This document shows positions 13,695 to 21,542 of a DNA stretch of 36,920 nucleotides, piece by piece. The notes under the pieces were generated by a model that was given only the letters and a program-made list of their open reading frames with translations, was not told where the DNA came from and searched no databases. This stretch comes from UBA2402 sp037139735 (lineage in GTDB: Bacteria > Planctomycetota > Phycisphaerae > Phycisphaerales > UBA1924). The stretch is taken from the NCBI GenBank assembly GCA_037139735.1, contig JBAXFU010000023.1, positions 1 through 36,920 of the forward strand. Direction: 5' to 3'. How positions within the stretch are numbered: the first letter of the stretch is position 1; each line of letters opens with the position of its first letter. The translations under genes were made by a program, and so were the position numbers.

Positions 13695-15923
13695 TCAGTT
13701 GCTCTGCTCGGCTTCGCCGGCGCCCGCGACGGTCTGCGACTCGTCGATGCCGCCCTGGTGGCCGAAGGTGCGTCCGAGGAAGTGGCGGGGGTTGTACCAG
13801 GCCTGGGCGTACTTCCATTCCGCCTGCTGCAGGGCGGCGGCGAGCTCCTCGGGGCTGAGCTCGCGGAAGCCCGGGGCCTGCGCCGGGTCGGCGGCGGCGG
13901 CGGGGCGGGCCTTGACGGGCTCGGCCGCGGCGGGGGCCGGTTCCGAGGGCGTCGCGTCGGAGCTTCGCTTGCCGGTCTCGCGAAGTTCCTTGTCGACGAT
14001 GCGGTTGAGCATGCTGCGATCGTGGTAGTCGCTGCGGTTGCCGGTGAGGCGTTCGCGCATCGCGATGACCTCGGGCTGCGAGGGGTCGAGCGAGAGCGAA
14101 CGCTCGATCTTCCAGAGGGCCTTCTCGGTGTTGCCCTCGGCGGCGAGCTTCTCGGCCTCGACGTTGAGCTGGCTGGTGATGCGGTCGCGGCTCCACTTGA
14201 GGACGCCCGCTCGGGCGCCCGCCTGGGCCTGCTCGGTCATCTTCATGCCCGCCTCGCCCGCGGCCGTGAGGGCGGCATCGTCGACGATGCTGGGGGTGAT
14301 GAGGAAGATGATCTCGCTGCGCTGCGTCTCGTCCTCGTTGCCGCGGAAGGCCGAGCCGATCAGCGGGATGTCGCCCAGGAGCGGCCACTGGCGGCGGGTG
14401 GCCGTGGTGGCCTCGCGGAACAGGCCGCCGAGCACGATCGTCTGGCCGTCGCGGACGATGACGTTGGTGGAGAGTTCGTTGGTGATCTCGTCGGGGATGG
14501 TGACGGCCGCGCCGGTGGCGTCCTTGACGTCGCGGATGACGGCCTCGGAGACCTGCGGCTTGAGCTCCATGCGGATGGTGCGCTGCACGGGGTCCACGAA
14601 GGGGCGGAAGTAGAGCTGCGTGCCGGTGTCGAGGAACTCGACGGTCTGGGTGGTCGCCGTGTCGGTCGAGGTGGTGTTGAGGTAGCCCACCTTGCGGCCG
14701 ACCAGCACGCGGGCGGCCTGGCGGTTGAGGGTGAGGAGCTTGGGGTTGCTCAGCACGGTCGAGTCGGTCACTTCGTCGAGCATGCGGAGGAAGACGGAGA
14801 CGTCGTTGCTGACGATGCCCAGCTTCACGCCGCCCGCGCCGGCGGTGTTGCCGACGGTGCTCGAGAGGGCGGTGCCGCCGCGGTCGGCGGGCAGGACGCT
14901 GGTGCCGGCCTTGCCGCCCTGGAGGGCGTCGGGGCCCTTGAGCGGGCCGCCGATGGTGACGAAGTCGCCGAAGGCCATGTTGCCGACGATGGCGAAGTCG
15001 ACGCCGAAGGCGTTGGATTCGTTGAGGCTCGTCTGGAGGATCGTCGCCTCGACCAGGACCTGCGACGGGCGGGTGTCGATCTGCTTGATCAACGCCTCGA
15101 TCTCCGCCACGTTCTCCTCGAAGTCGTAGACGACCAGGGCCGAGTTGAGCGCGTATTCCTCGGCGCCCACGGGCGTGTCGCCCAGCGTCGGGAAGCTGGC
15201 CGTCTTGCCGGGGGTCTTGATCTGGCCGGTGTCGCTCAGCAGCGGCTTGACGAACTCCGCCGCATCGGTGGCGGCGATGTACGAGAGGGCGATCACCTTG
15301 CTCACCCGCTGGCGGTTCTGCTTCTGGATCGAGGCGATCTCGTCGAGCGTGTAGACGTAGATGAAGTTGCCTTCCTCGATGAAGCCGAAGCCGTTGACGT
15401 TCAGGATCGCCTCGAGGGCCTCGTAGAACGTCACGCCGTACAGGTTCGCCGTCACGCGGGCCGTCACGCTCTTGCTGGCGACGATGTTCCGCTGACTCTG
15501 GATGCTCAGCATCTCCAGCACCGCCGAGAGGTCCTCCTCGTTCACGTGCAGGTCGACGATGTTGTTCTCGTCGATCGAGAGCTTGATGTCGGAACTCTTG
15601 GTCTTGGCCGGCGCGCCCGCCGCGGGGGGGAACGCGGCCGCCGGGAACGCCGCGCCGCGCGGCTGCGGGGCGATCGGCGACATCGTGCTCGGCTGACCGC
15701 CGGTCGGCTGCGACATCGGATCCGCCTGCGGGGGCGGCGTGGGGGCGTTCGTGAAGGTGGCCGGGCCCGACAGGGCGGCCCCCTTGGCGTCATCCTTCTT
15801 CTTCGACGCGCTCGACTGTCCCAGCGCGGTCGACGTGCCCGCGACATGCATCACCAACGCGGCCAACGCGATGCGGGTCGCGAGACCGGAGGTCGTGGAA
15901 CGGTTCGACTTCTTCGTGAGCAT
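13695..15923 (-). CDS. Secretin (GspD/PilQ family outer-membrane channel)
   Basis: Forms the outer-membrane ring of a type II secretion or type IV pilus machine. The 742-residue product has an N-terminal signal peptide (hydrophobic stretch near residues 14-35) and a proline/glycine-rich linker to about residue 110. An STN/N0-like module follows (IDLHVNEEDLSAVLEML-like, then RVTANLYGVTFYEALEAILN), then an N1/NolW-like segment (VIALSYIAATDAAEFVKPLL). The secretin core includes RPSQVLVEATILQTS, DSTVLSNPKLLTLNRQAARV and NVIVRDGQTIVLGGLFRE, and closes with RRQWPLLGDIPLIGSAFRG and EIIFLITPSIV. About 180 residues follow the core and include a TPR-like segment (AAEGNTEKALWKIERSLSLD), which is unusual for secretins. 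The start at MLTKKSNRS was chosen because GGAAAGG lies about 7 bases upstream. Confidence 0.93.
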   Translation of the reverse strand: MLTKKSNRSTTSGLATRIALAALVMHVAGTSTALGQSSASKKKDDAKGAALSGPATFTNAPTPPPQADPMSQPTGGQPSTMSPIAPQPRGAAFPAAAFPPAAGAPAKTKSSDIKLSIDENNIVDLHVNEEDLSAVLEMLSIQSQRNIVASKSVTARVTANLYGVTFYEALEAILNVNGFGFIEEGNFIYVYTLDEIASIQKQNRQRVSKVIALSYIAATDAAEFVKPLLSDTGQIKTPGKTASFPTLGDTPVGAEEYALNSALVVYDFEENVAEIEALIKQIDTRPSQVLVEATILQTSLNESNAFGVDFAIVGNMAFGDFVTIGGPLKGPDALQGGKAGTSVLPADRGGTALSSTVGNTAGAGGVKLGIVSNDVSVFLRMLDEVTDSTVLSNPKLLTLNRQAARVLVGRKVGYLNTTSTDTATTQTVEFLDTGTQLYFRPFVDPVQRTIRMELKPQVSEAVIRDVKDATGAAVTIPDEITNELSTNVIVRDGQTIVLGGLFREATTATRRQWPLLGDIPLIGSAFRGNEDETQRSEIIFLITPSIVDDAALTAAGEAGMKMTEQAQAGARAGVLKWSRDRITSQLNVEAEKLAAEGNTEKALWKIERSLSLDPSQPEVIAMRERLTGNRSDYHDRSMLNRIVDKELRETGKRSSDATPSEPAPAAAEPVKARPAAAADPAQAPGFRELSPEELAAALQQAEWKYAQAWYNPRHFLGRTFGHQGGIDESQTVAGAGEAEQSN

Positions 15924-16264
15924 GGGAGGGCCTTTCCCGCCGTGTGGCATGCCGCTGCATCCAGCGGCGACTCTGACTCTGACGAACGAACGCAGTCGGA
16001 AGGGGGCGCCTGCGCGTCCCGACCCTTCGACTCCTCGTCATTCGACCCGAACCAGCGGCGACTTTCGCGCATCCGTCGTCATCGGAACGAACCCGACCGT
16101 CGGGTCTCGTAATAGACCCACTCCCCTTGCAGGGTGAGGGCCCCGTCGGCGAACCGACGCGGCGACCCCGGCGCCACCCCGGCCCGGGGACGAGCGGCGG
16201 CCGCAGGAGGCCCGGGCGGCAACCCCCGACGATCCGATGACCGATGGCTATACTTGGGCCCGCC
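15924..16264. other. Non-coding gap between secretin and tRNA-Ser genes
   Basis: I see no convincing gene in these 341 bases. They probably hold the promoter and a long leader for the minus-strand secretin gene. Visible structures are a 12-base direct repeat (CCAGCGGCGACT at 15961-15972 and 16052-16063) and two overlapping short inverted repeats (ACCCGA/TCGGGT at 16091-16105 and GGGTCT/AGACCC at 16102-16119) that share the bases GGGT and so cannot form together. The right end carries the tRNA promoter. Confidence 0.5.
16249..16254 (+). promoter_or_regulatory. Candidate -10 hexamer TATACT for tRNA-Ser
   Basis: TATACT lies 10 bases before the first base of the mature tRNA. It is the closest match to TATAAT in the region. 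No good -35 is seen at the expected spacing. Confidence 0.45.
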
Positions 16265-16355
16265 GGAGAGGTGGCCGAGAGGCTGAAGGCGGCGGTTTGC
16301 TAAACCGTTATACTGGTTTAGGCCGGTATCGGGGGTTCGAATCCCCCCCTCTCCG
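16265..16355 (+). tRNA. tRNA-Ser (anticodon GCU)
   Basis: The gene folds as a class II tRNA. The acceptor stem GGAGAGG pairs with CCTCTCC at 16348-16354, with discriminator G16355. The anticodon stem GCGGT/ACCGT encloses the loop TTGCTAA with anticodon GCT at 16299-16301, which reads AGC/AGU serine codons. A long variable arm (TACTGG paired with CCGGTA) and the T arm GGGGG-TTCGAAT-CCCCC are clear. The 3' CCA is not encoded and must be added post-transcriptionally. An intrinsic terminator follows 7 bases later, so it is probably a single-gene transcript. Confidence 0.97.
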
Positions 16356-16362
16356 CTTCGAG

Positions 16363-16390
16363 CAGCCCTTGCGATCGCAAGGGCTGTTTT
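16363..16390 (+). terminator. Intrinsic terminator of tRNA-Ser
   Basis: CAGCCCTTGC and GCAAGGGCTG form a perfect 10-bp stem around a GATC loop, followed at once by TTTT. This is a textbook Rho-independent terminator for the tRNA transcript. The next minus-strand gene ends at 16517. Confidence 0.92.
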
Positions 16391-16516
16391 CGTAGGGAGT
16401 TCAGCACATGACGGCGCACGAACGCGGGTCGCGTTCCCCGTTGTCGCCTCCGGTCGAGCGAGCTTCGGGGTTGGGGCGTCGCGTGGCTGCCGAGATCGCC
16501 CGTTGCGCCGCGGCCA

Positions 16517-17680
16517 TCAGCCCGCGGCGTGGACCGGTCCGGTCCACTGTCGCATCAGGTGTTCGGCGAGGCCGGGCGACAGGCTCATGCCGTTGCCGCC
16601 AAGGCCCGTGACCACCTTGACGCCCTCGAGCGGCTCGGCCTCGACCCACGGCCGGGTCGGGTGCTTCGAGTACACGCCGTGCCACCGCGAGGCGATCGTC
16701 CAGTCGGGGATCGCGATCACTTCCCGCAACTCGCGGAGGATCAGGTCGTCGATCAGCGGCTTGTCGAAGGCGTCCACGTCGGCGTCGTACTCGTGCGAGT
16801 CGCCGAGAACCACGCCGCCGTCGTCATGCTGGGACGCCATCACGTGGATGCCGAGTCGGTCCAACTCGGGCTTGGTCGACGCGATCCTCGCCTTGAGCGT
16901 CGGCAGCGAGGGGCACCGATCGAAACTCCGGTAGTGACGCAGCGTGAGGCCGCTGGCGACGTGCGGGCCAAGTCGCCACGCCCCGGGTTGCGGGACGGTC
17001 TTGAGCATCTGGAGCTTGCAACGCCGCAGGTCCAGCGAGGCGTGCAACCCGGGAAAGATCGAATCGATGTCCGCCCCGCCGCAGACCACGGCGAGGTCGA
17101 ACGGGCATCGCTCGCCCCCCGCAAGGACCGCCTCGCCCCCGTCGAACCCCGCCACGGTGCGGCCGAATTCGATCCGAACGCCGCGTTCGGTCGACAGCCA
17201 CGAGGCCAAGGCCGCGATGGCCCGCCTCGGATTCACGCACGCCTCGGCGCTGCTGTGCAGCGAGCCCCGAAGGCCCCGCGGGTTCACTCCCGGCGCGCTC
17301 GCCAGGGTCGCCTCTGGTCCGAGAAGACGGCAGTCGATGCCCGCCTCCGGGGCCGACGCGGCGAACTCCTGCAGCACCGCCCATTCGTCGTCATGATGTG
17401 CGGCGTGCACGGAGCCGCACGGGGCGAGCCAGCACGCCCCTCGGTCCGCGAGCAGGCCCCAGCGGCCGCGGGCGGCCGTGGCGATTCGGTGGAGCTCCCC
17501 CGAGGGCTGACCGATCGGCCAGATCATCCCGAAGTTCCTGATCGACGCCCCCGCGGCGACGTCGTGACGCTCGAAGACCGTCACGTGCGCCCCCCGCTCC
17601 GCCGCACTCCACGCGAACGAAAGACCAACGATTCCGGCTCCGACGACGACAATCCGCTGACCTGACGCGTGGTTCGACAT
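16517..17680 (-). CDS. FAD-dependent oxidoreductase, aminophosphonate-associated family (TIGR03364-like)
   Basis: The 387-residue product is a DAO-fold flavoenzyme. The dinucleotide-binding motif RIVVVGAGIVGLSFAW is at residues 9-24, and an acidic residue ends the second strand (VTVFERHD). Signature stretches match my memory of TIGR03364: SIRNFGMIWPIGQPSGE, RRCKLQMLKT, SGLTLRHYRSFDRCPSL, GIHVMASQHDDGG and VLGDSHEY. Family members are genetically linked to phosphonatase-like HAD enzymes, and related flavoenzymes have been reported to oxidise 2-aminoethylphosphonate or its N-methyl form to phosphonoacetaldehyde. The exact substrate here is an inference. A Shine-Dalgarno GGGAGGA lies 8 bases before the ATG and a TATGCT box sits further upstream. 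It is divergent from a phosphonatase-like HAD gene, which supports the phosphonate link. Confidence 0.85.
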   Translation of the reverse strand: MSNHASGQRIVVVGAGIVGLSFAWSAAERGAHVTVFERHDVAAGASIRNFGMIWPIGQPSGELHRIATAARGRWGLLADRGACWLAPCGSVHAAHHDDEWAVLQEFAASAPEAGIDCRLLGPEATLASAPGVNPRGLRGSLHSSAEACVNPRRAIAALASWLSTERGVRIEFGRTVAGFDGGEAVLAGGERCPFDLAVVCGGADIDSIFPGLHASLDLRRCKLQMLKTVPQPGAWRLGPHVASGLTLRHYRSFDRCPSLPTLKARIASTKPELDRLGIHVMASQHDDGGVVLGDSHEYDADVDAFDKPLIDDLILRELREVIAIPDWTIASRWHGVYSKHPTRPWVEAEPLEGVKVVTGLGGNGMSLSPGLAEHLMRQWTGPVHAAG

Positions 17681-17703
17681 GAGGTCGGTCCTCCCGTGTC
17701 GCG

Positions 17704-17709
17704 AGCATA
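17704..17709 (-). promoter_or_regulatory. Candidate -10 hexamer TATGCT for the FAD oxidoreductase
   Basis: TATGCT on the minus strand lies 23 bases before the ATG, leaving room for the GGGAGGA Shine-Dalgarno sequence. No clear -35 is seen. Confidence 0.35.
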
Positions 17710-17810
17710 GTGGCGCGACCCCCTCGTTCGCCCGGCGTCGGGCCCGTCGCCCCGCATCTTTGCGCGTTCTTCGCGTGATCACAACGAGCGTGGGAAGGCG
17801 GCCGTCAAGG

Positions 17811-18599
17811 ATGCTTCTCCATGAAGGCCGCTCGTGGGACGTGGCGCACGTCCTGGGCGGCCGGATCGATCCCGGATGCCGCGTGCGGTACCGCCTCGCG
17901 ATTCTCGATCTGGAGGGAACGCTCGTGCCCGACGCGGACGAGGCGGTGGCCCACGCGCTGTCGGAACTGGCCACGTCGTGCGGGTTGACGATTCCGCCCG
18001 CCGAGGCGAGGCGATTGGCGGGGATGAACGACGGGACGATCGTGCGAGGGTGCCTCGAGCAGGCCCTTGGGCGCCCGGCTTCGCCGGGCGTGGCTGCACA
18101 CTTCGAGGCCGAACTTCGACGCTCGCTGCGCGATCGCGCGGCCAACTTCAGCGGCCTGCGCGCCGCCGCGGGCGCGTCGGACCTGCTGTCGGCCCTGGGC
18201 GTGATGGGCGTTTCGGTGGCGATCGTGAGCGGCCTCGATCGTCGCACGGTGGCCACGCTGCTCGAGCGCATGCGGTGGGAGGCGTTGGTGCATCACCGCG
18301 TGAGCGCCGACGATGTCGAGGAGGGGCGGCCGTCGCCGGCGATGCTTCACGAGCTCATGGGCAAGGCGGGCGTCCGGGACGGCGCGGAGGTGGCGATGGC
18401 AGGCGACAGCCCGCACGACCTGGCGGCGGGGTTCGCGGCCGGGTGCGGGCTGGTCGCGTGCCCGATCTTCACGCGTCACGGCGCGGCGATCGAAGCCCTC
18501 GAGGGTGTGCGGATGCTGGCGAACCTCTCCGACCTCGCGACGGCGATGGGCGACGCCGCGGGCGCGTCGACGCCCATGCCGCCGCGGCGGGGGCGGTGA
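17811..18599 (+). CDS. HAD-superfamily hydrolase, phosphonatase-like but lacking usual catalytic residues
   Basis: A Rossmannoid HAD protein (about 262 residues from this start; a GTG at 17883 giving VRYRLAIL is an equally good start). Motif I is AILDLEGTLVPD: Asp33 is the nucleophile, but the +2 residue is Glu instead of the Asp of phosphatases or the Ala of phosphonatases. The cap-domain segment that carries the Schiff-base Lys in phosphonatase (MGxxK) reads AGMNDGTIV here, with no Lys. Motif II is VAIVSGLD, and the C-terminal part has GRPSPAM and MAGDSPHDLAAGF. Position next to the FAD oxidoreductase and overall layout resemble the phosphonatase-like family, but its chemistry must differ from classical phosphonoacetaldehyde hydrolysis. 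It ends 3 bases from the convergent metallophosphoesterase gene. Confidence 0.75.
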   Translation: MLLHEGRSWDVAHVLGGRIDPGCRVRYRLAILDLEGTLVPDADEAVAHALSELATSCGLTIPPAEARRLAGMNDGTIVRGCLEQALGRPASPGVAAHFEAELRRSLRDRAANFSGLRAAAGASDLLSALGVMGVSVAIVSGLDRRTVATLLERMRWEALVHHRVSADDVEEGRPSPAMLHELMGKAGVRDGAEVAMAGDSPHDLAAGFAAGCGLVACPIFTRHGAAIEALEGVRMLANLSDLATAMGDAAGASTPMPPRRGR

Positions 18600-18602
18600 C
18601 GC

Positions 18603-20510
18603 TCATCGGCCGCCCGCGGGCGACGGCTTGACGAGCTCCATGACGTCGAAGAGCCGCCCTTCGAGGTCGAAGGCCTGCATGGTGAGCGAGCGGCCGCTGA
18701 TCATGATGTGAGCGGCATGGTGTCCCCGGTAGACGCGCTGCGTGAACCACGGGCGCGTGGGGCTGGCGGATTCGAGACCGCCGCCGCCGCCGCCCGCGAC
18801 GACATAGCGAACGCCGCGTTCCATGTCGACCTTGCCGTCGCGGATGGGCCACGTGCGCTCGTAGCTGTGGACGTGGCCGCTGAAGACGATGTCGACGCCG
18901 TGCTTCTCGTAGAGGGCGGCGAGATGGCGGTGGCGAGGGTCTCCGTAGGTGGAGGGCCCCTTGTAGGTGTCGCCGTAGTCGTCCTCGTCGGAGGAGTAGA
19001 CGGGGTGGTGGTGATAGGCGAACTTCCACGTGGCCTTGGAGGCGGCCATGGTCTCGTCGAGCCAGCGGTACTGCTCGCTGGCGGGATCGACGGGCTTGTT
19101 GGAATCGATCGACCAGAACTGGGCGTTGCCGTACGTGTAGGTGTAGCGGTACTCGGGCGCGGGCAGCGAGAAGTACTTGTAGTAGTTCGAGTGGTTGTCC
19201 TCGTGGTTGCCCAGGGTGGGATACATGCAGACTCGGCCCATGAGCGGCCACGACGCGTCGAGCAGCTCCTCCGTCCATTCGGCCTTGTCGGCGCCGGTGT
19301 TCACGACGTCGCCCAGGTGGATCTGGAAGTTGGGCCGCTGGGAGAAGCAGAAGGCCTGCAACTGGGCGATCACGGGCTTGTTCTTCTGCGTGTCGCCGAT
19401 GATCGCGAAGCTGAAGGGAGTGCCCTCGTTCACGGCCGTCTGAAAGGTCAGGTCGTCGCCGAGCAACTCCGCGCCGCCCGGTTCGACGCAGCGAACGCGG
19501 TAGAAGTAGGGGGTCTCCGGCTGGAGGCCGGAGAGTTGCACCTCGTGGAACTGCGAGGGCTGGCTCGACTCGGCGCGGGCGGTGTACGGCAGCGAGACGC
19601 CGTACTCGACCGTCGCCGTGCACGGCCGCGAGGTTTCGAAGAGGATCGTGGCGCCCGTGCGGGAGACCGCCTGCAGGTACGGCCGCGCGACGAACCGCTG
19701 CACGGCGTCGATCTGGGGCTCGAAGCTCGCGAGCCGCGCGCCGGGGGCGTACTCGTCGGCCACCTGCGGCGGGGTCAGGGCGCGGCCGAGGATCTTGGCC
19801 TCGAGCAGCACGCCGTCCATCGGAAACCGCTCGTCGCTGTCGATGTAGCACGCGATGGCGCCATGATCGACGGCCGGGTACAGGATGTCGCCCGACTGCT
19901 CGGAGGAACTCGCCTCCTCCTTGCCGTTGACGAACAGGCGCATCATCCGCCCGTCATACGTCGCGGCGACGTGGTACCAGCGGTCGGGGCGAATCTCGGA
20001 CGCGCCCTTGAGATACGTGAGCCTGCCGTTGCCGTCGTCGGCGCCCTTGCTCGCGAGCGCGAACGTGAAGGCGTCGTTGGTGTATCCGAGCGACCATCCC
20101 TGCTCGGAGTCGCCCGTGTCCTCGATGTTGCCGATGATCGAACCGGACTTGGCGGTCGAACGCAAGCTGACCCACGCCTGCACCGTGAACGCGCCGTTCG
20201 GGAGCCACGCGCGGGTCTGGGCCGATCCGTCGCCGATGGTCAGCCAGTCGGTGCTGCCGTTGAATCGGAACCCCTCGCTGGGTCCCAGCGTCGTGCGCAT
20301 CGGGTTGCCGACCACGGCGCCCTTGGCCTTGCCGGTCTTGTCCACGAAGGCGGTTCCTCTCACCTTGCCGGCCGTGACGCCCAGATGAAGCAGGAGATCG
20401 GGGTCGAGCGGTGCGTCCTTCTTGGTCGGTTGGAGTCCGGCGGCGGACGGCCCCAGCACTCCGACGGCGAACACGGCGGACAGGACTGCGAGCGAGCGGA
20501 AGGGCTTCAT
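18603..20510 (-). CDS. Secreted LamG plus purple-acid-phosphatase-like metallophosphoesterase
   Basis: The 635-residue product has a signal peptide (MKPFRSLAVLSAVFAVGVLG, cleavage near residue 25), a LamG/concanavalin-like domain (about 40-255: GAFTVQAWVSLRS, RWYHVAATYDG, MRLFVNGKEE), a fibronectin-III-like domain of the purple acid phosphatase type (about 270-365: LQPETPYFYRVRC), and a calcineurin-like phosphoesterase domain (FAIIGDTQ, IHLGDVVNTG, TLGNHEDN, FAYHHHPVYSS, FSGHVHSYERT). These supply the usual two-metal ligands. It probably hydrolyses extracytoplasmic phosphate esters, possibly after binding a glycan. Its ATG overlaps the stop of the ZnuA-like gene (ATGA), marking it as the last gene of a five-gene operon. 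Whether it depends on a metal delivered by that system is unknown. Confidence 0.88.
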   Translation of the reverse strand: MKPFRSLAVLSAVFAVGVLGPSAAGLQPTKKDAPLDPDLLLHLGVTAGKVRGTAFVDKTGKAKGAVVGNPMRTTLGPSEGFRFNGSTDWLTIGDGSAQTRAWLPNGAFTVQAWVSLRSTAKSGSIIGNIEDTGDSEQGWSLGYTNDAFTFALASKGADDGNGRLTYLKGASEIRPDRWYHVAATYDGRMMRLFVNGKEEASSSEQSGDILYPAVDHGAIACYIDSDERFPMDGVLLEAKILGRALTPPQVADEYAPGARLASFEPQIDAVQRFVARPYLQAVSRTGATILFETSRPCTATVEYGVSLPYTARAESSQPSQFHEVQLSGLQPETPYFYRVRCVEPGGAELLGDDLTFQTAVNEGTPFSFAIIGDTQKNKPVIAQLQAFCFSQRPNFQIHLGDVVNTGADKAEWTEELLDASWPLMGRVCMYPTLGNHEDNHSNYYKYFSLPAPEYRYTYTYGNAQFWSIDSNKPVDPASEQYRWLDETMAASKATWKFAYHHHPVYSSDEDDYGDTYKGPSTYGDPRHRHLAALYEKHGVDIVFSGHVHSYERTWPIRDGKVDMERGVRYVVAGGGGGGLESASPTRPWFTQRVYRGHHAAHIMISGRSLTMQAFDLEGRLFDVMELVKPSPAGGR

Positions 20511-21535
20511 GGTGCGGGCTTCTCCGGAAGAGGTGCGACGCCGAGCGACTCGGCGAGACGATCGATGTTGCGATTCATGACGGCGAGGAAGTCCCCCTCG
20601 CCTGGCCGTGGCGGATGTTCGCACGGGTCGTAGACGACCGACTTGAGGCGGGGCCGGGCGGCCAAGGCGGCGGCGACGGCGGCCTCGGGCGGCTGCTCGA
20701 AGAGCACCACCCAGCTTTTGGCGTCGCGGGCCAGCGACTGGTCGAGTTGCGACAGGGCATCGGCCGACGGCGTGCCGTCGGGCGGCAGGTCGATGTCGAT
20801 CAGGTCCCAGCCGTGGCGACGCGCCAAGTACGAATAGGAGGGGTGCGAGGCGATCACCACGACGCCCTTGAGCGAGGGGGCGAGCGAGGCCAGACGCGCG
20901 TCGAGGGCGGCCAGATCCGCCGCGAGCGAATCGTGAGCCGCGGCGAACGCCTTCTCATGGTTCGGCCATGTCCGCGACATCGCCTCGAGGACCGACCGGG
21001 CCTGCAGCGCGAGCAGGGCCGGGTCCATCCACGTGTGCGGGTTGACGCCCCGGTGAACGTGGGCGACCCCTCCGCCGTGAGAGTGGGCCACTTCCTTGGT
21101 GTCGAGCAACCGGTCGGCAATCGTGCGCGACAGCGTGCAGGTGCGAAACTCCGGAAGCGTCGCCGAGGCGGTCCACGGTTCGAAGCCCGCGCCGTTCACC
21201 ACGATCAGACGGGTCCGTTGCAGTCGCTCGATCGCGTCGGCGTCGGGACTCCAGTCGGCCACGTCGACATTCGAGGGCGTGAACTCCCGGACGGGCACCA
21301 GGCCGGCGGCGATCCGACCGGCCACGTACGCGGCGGGATGGAAGCTCGCGGCGATCGTCTCCTCGAGGGACCCCGTCGATGCGGGAGACGTCGCTTGCTC
21401 GCAACCAGGCAGCGGCCACGAGATGGCGCAGCCGCCCAGCAGCAGGAGCGGGACGATGCACAGTCGCAGGGGTCGGGAGCGGCGCGTCACGGGATTCAAT
21501 GTTGGCTTCGAGCGGGTGGCGGTGCAGGCATTCAC
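20507..21535 (-). CDS. ZnuA-like metal-binding lipoprotein (cluster A-I substrate-binding protein)
   Basis: The 342-residue product starts with GTG and has a lipoprotein signal (PLLLLGGC), so it should be anchored outside the cytoplasmic membrane. ZnuA/MntC-family features are SFHPAAYVAGRIAAG, RLIVVNGAGFEPW, a His-rich loop (HSHGGGVAHVHRG), VNPHTWMDP, VVIASHPSYSYLARRHG, and C-terminal VLFEQPPEAAVAAAL and SVVYDP. The first metal-ligand region, normally PGADPHTYEP, reads PSNVDVADWSPDAD, so the usual His there is missing. It lies 7 bases after the permease gene and is coupled by ATGA overlap to the metallophosphoesterase gene. It is presumably the binding protein of the adjacent FtsX-type ABC system. 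Zinc is the best guess; manganese or another metal is possible. Confidence 0.85.
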   Translation of the reverse strand: MNACTATRSKPTLNPVTRRSRPLRLCIVPLLLLGGCAISWPLPGCEQATSPASTGSLEETIAASFHPAAYVAGRIAAGLVPVREFTPSNVDVADWSPDADAIERLQRTRLIVVNGAGFEPWTASATLPEFRTCTLSRTIADRLLDTKEVAHSHGGGVAHVHRGVNPHTWMDPALLALQARSVLEAMSRTWPNHEKAFAAAHDSLAADLAALDARLASLAPSLKGVVVIASHPSYSYLARRHGWDLIDIDLPPDGTPSADALSQLDQSLARDAKSWVVLFEQPPEAAVAAALAARPRLKSVVYDPCEHPPRPGEGDFLAVMNRNIDRLAESLGVAPLPEKPAP

Positions 21536-21542
21536 GGATCAT

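Noticed and set aside
16265..16390. tRNA gene as an attachment site for an integrated element
   Set aside because: No integrase, no repeat of the tRNA 3' end and no change in base composition were seen within the window.
16408..16611. Small 67-codon plus-strand frame after the tRNA terminator
   Set aside because: It overlaps the 3' end of the FAD oxidoreductase gene on the opposite strand, is Arg/Ser-rich, and has no ribosome site or motif.
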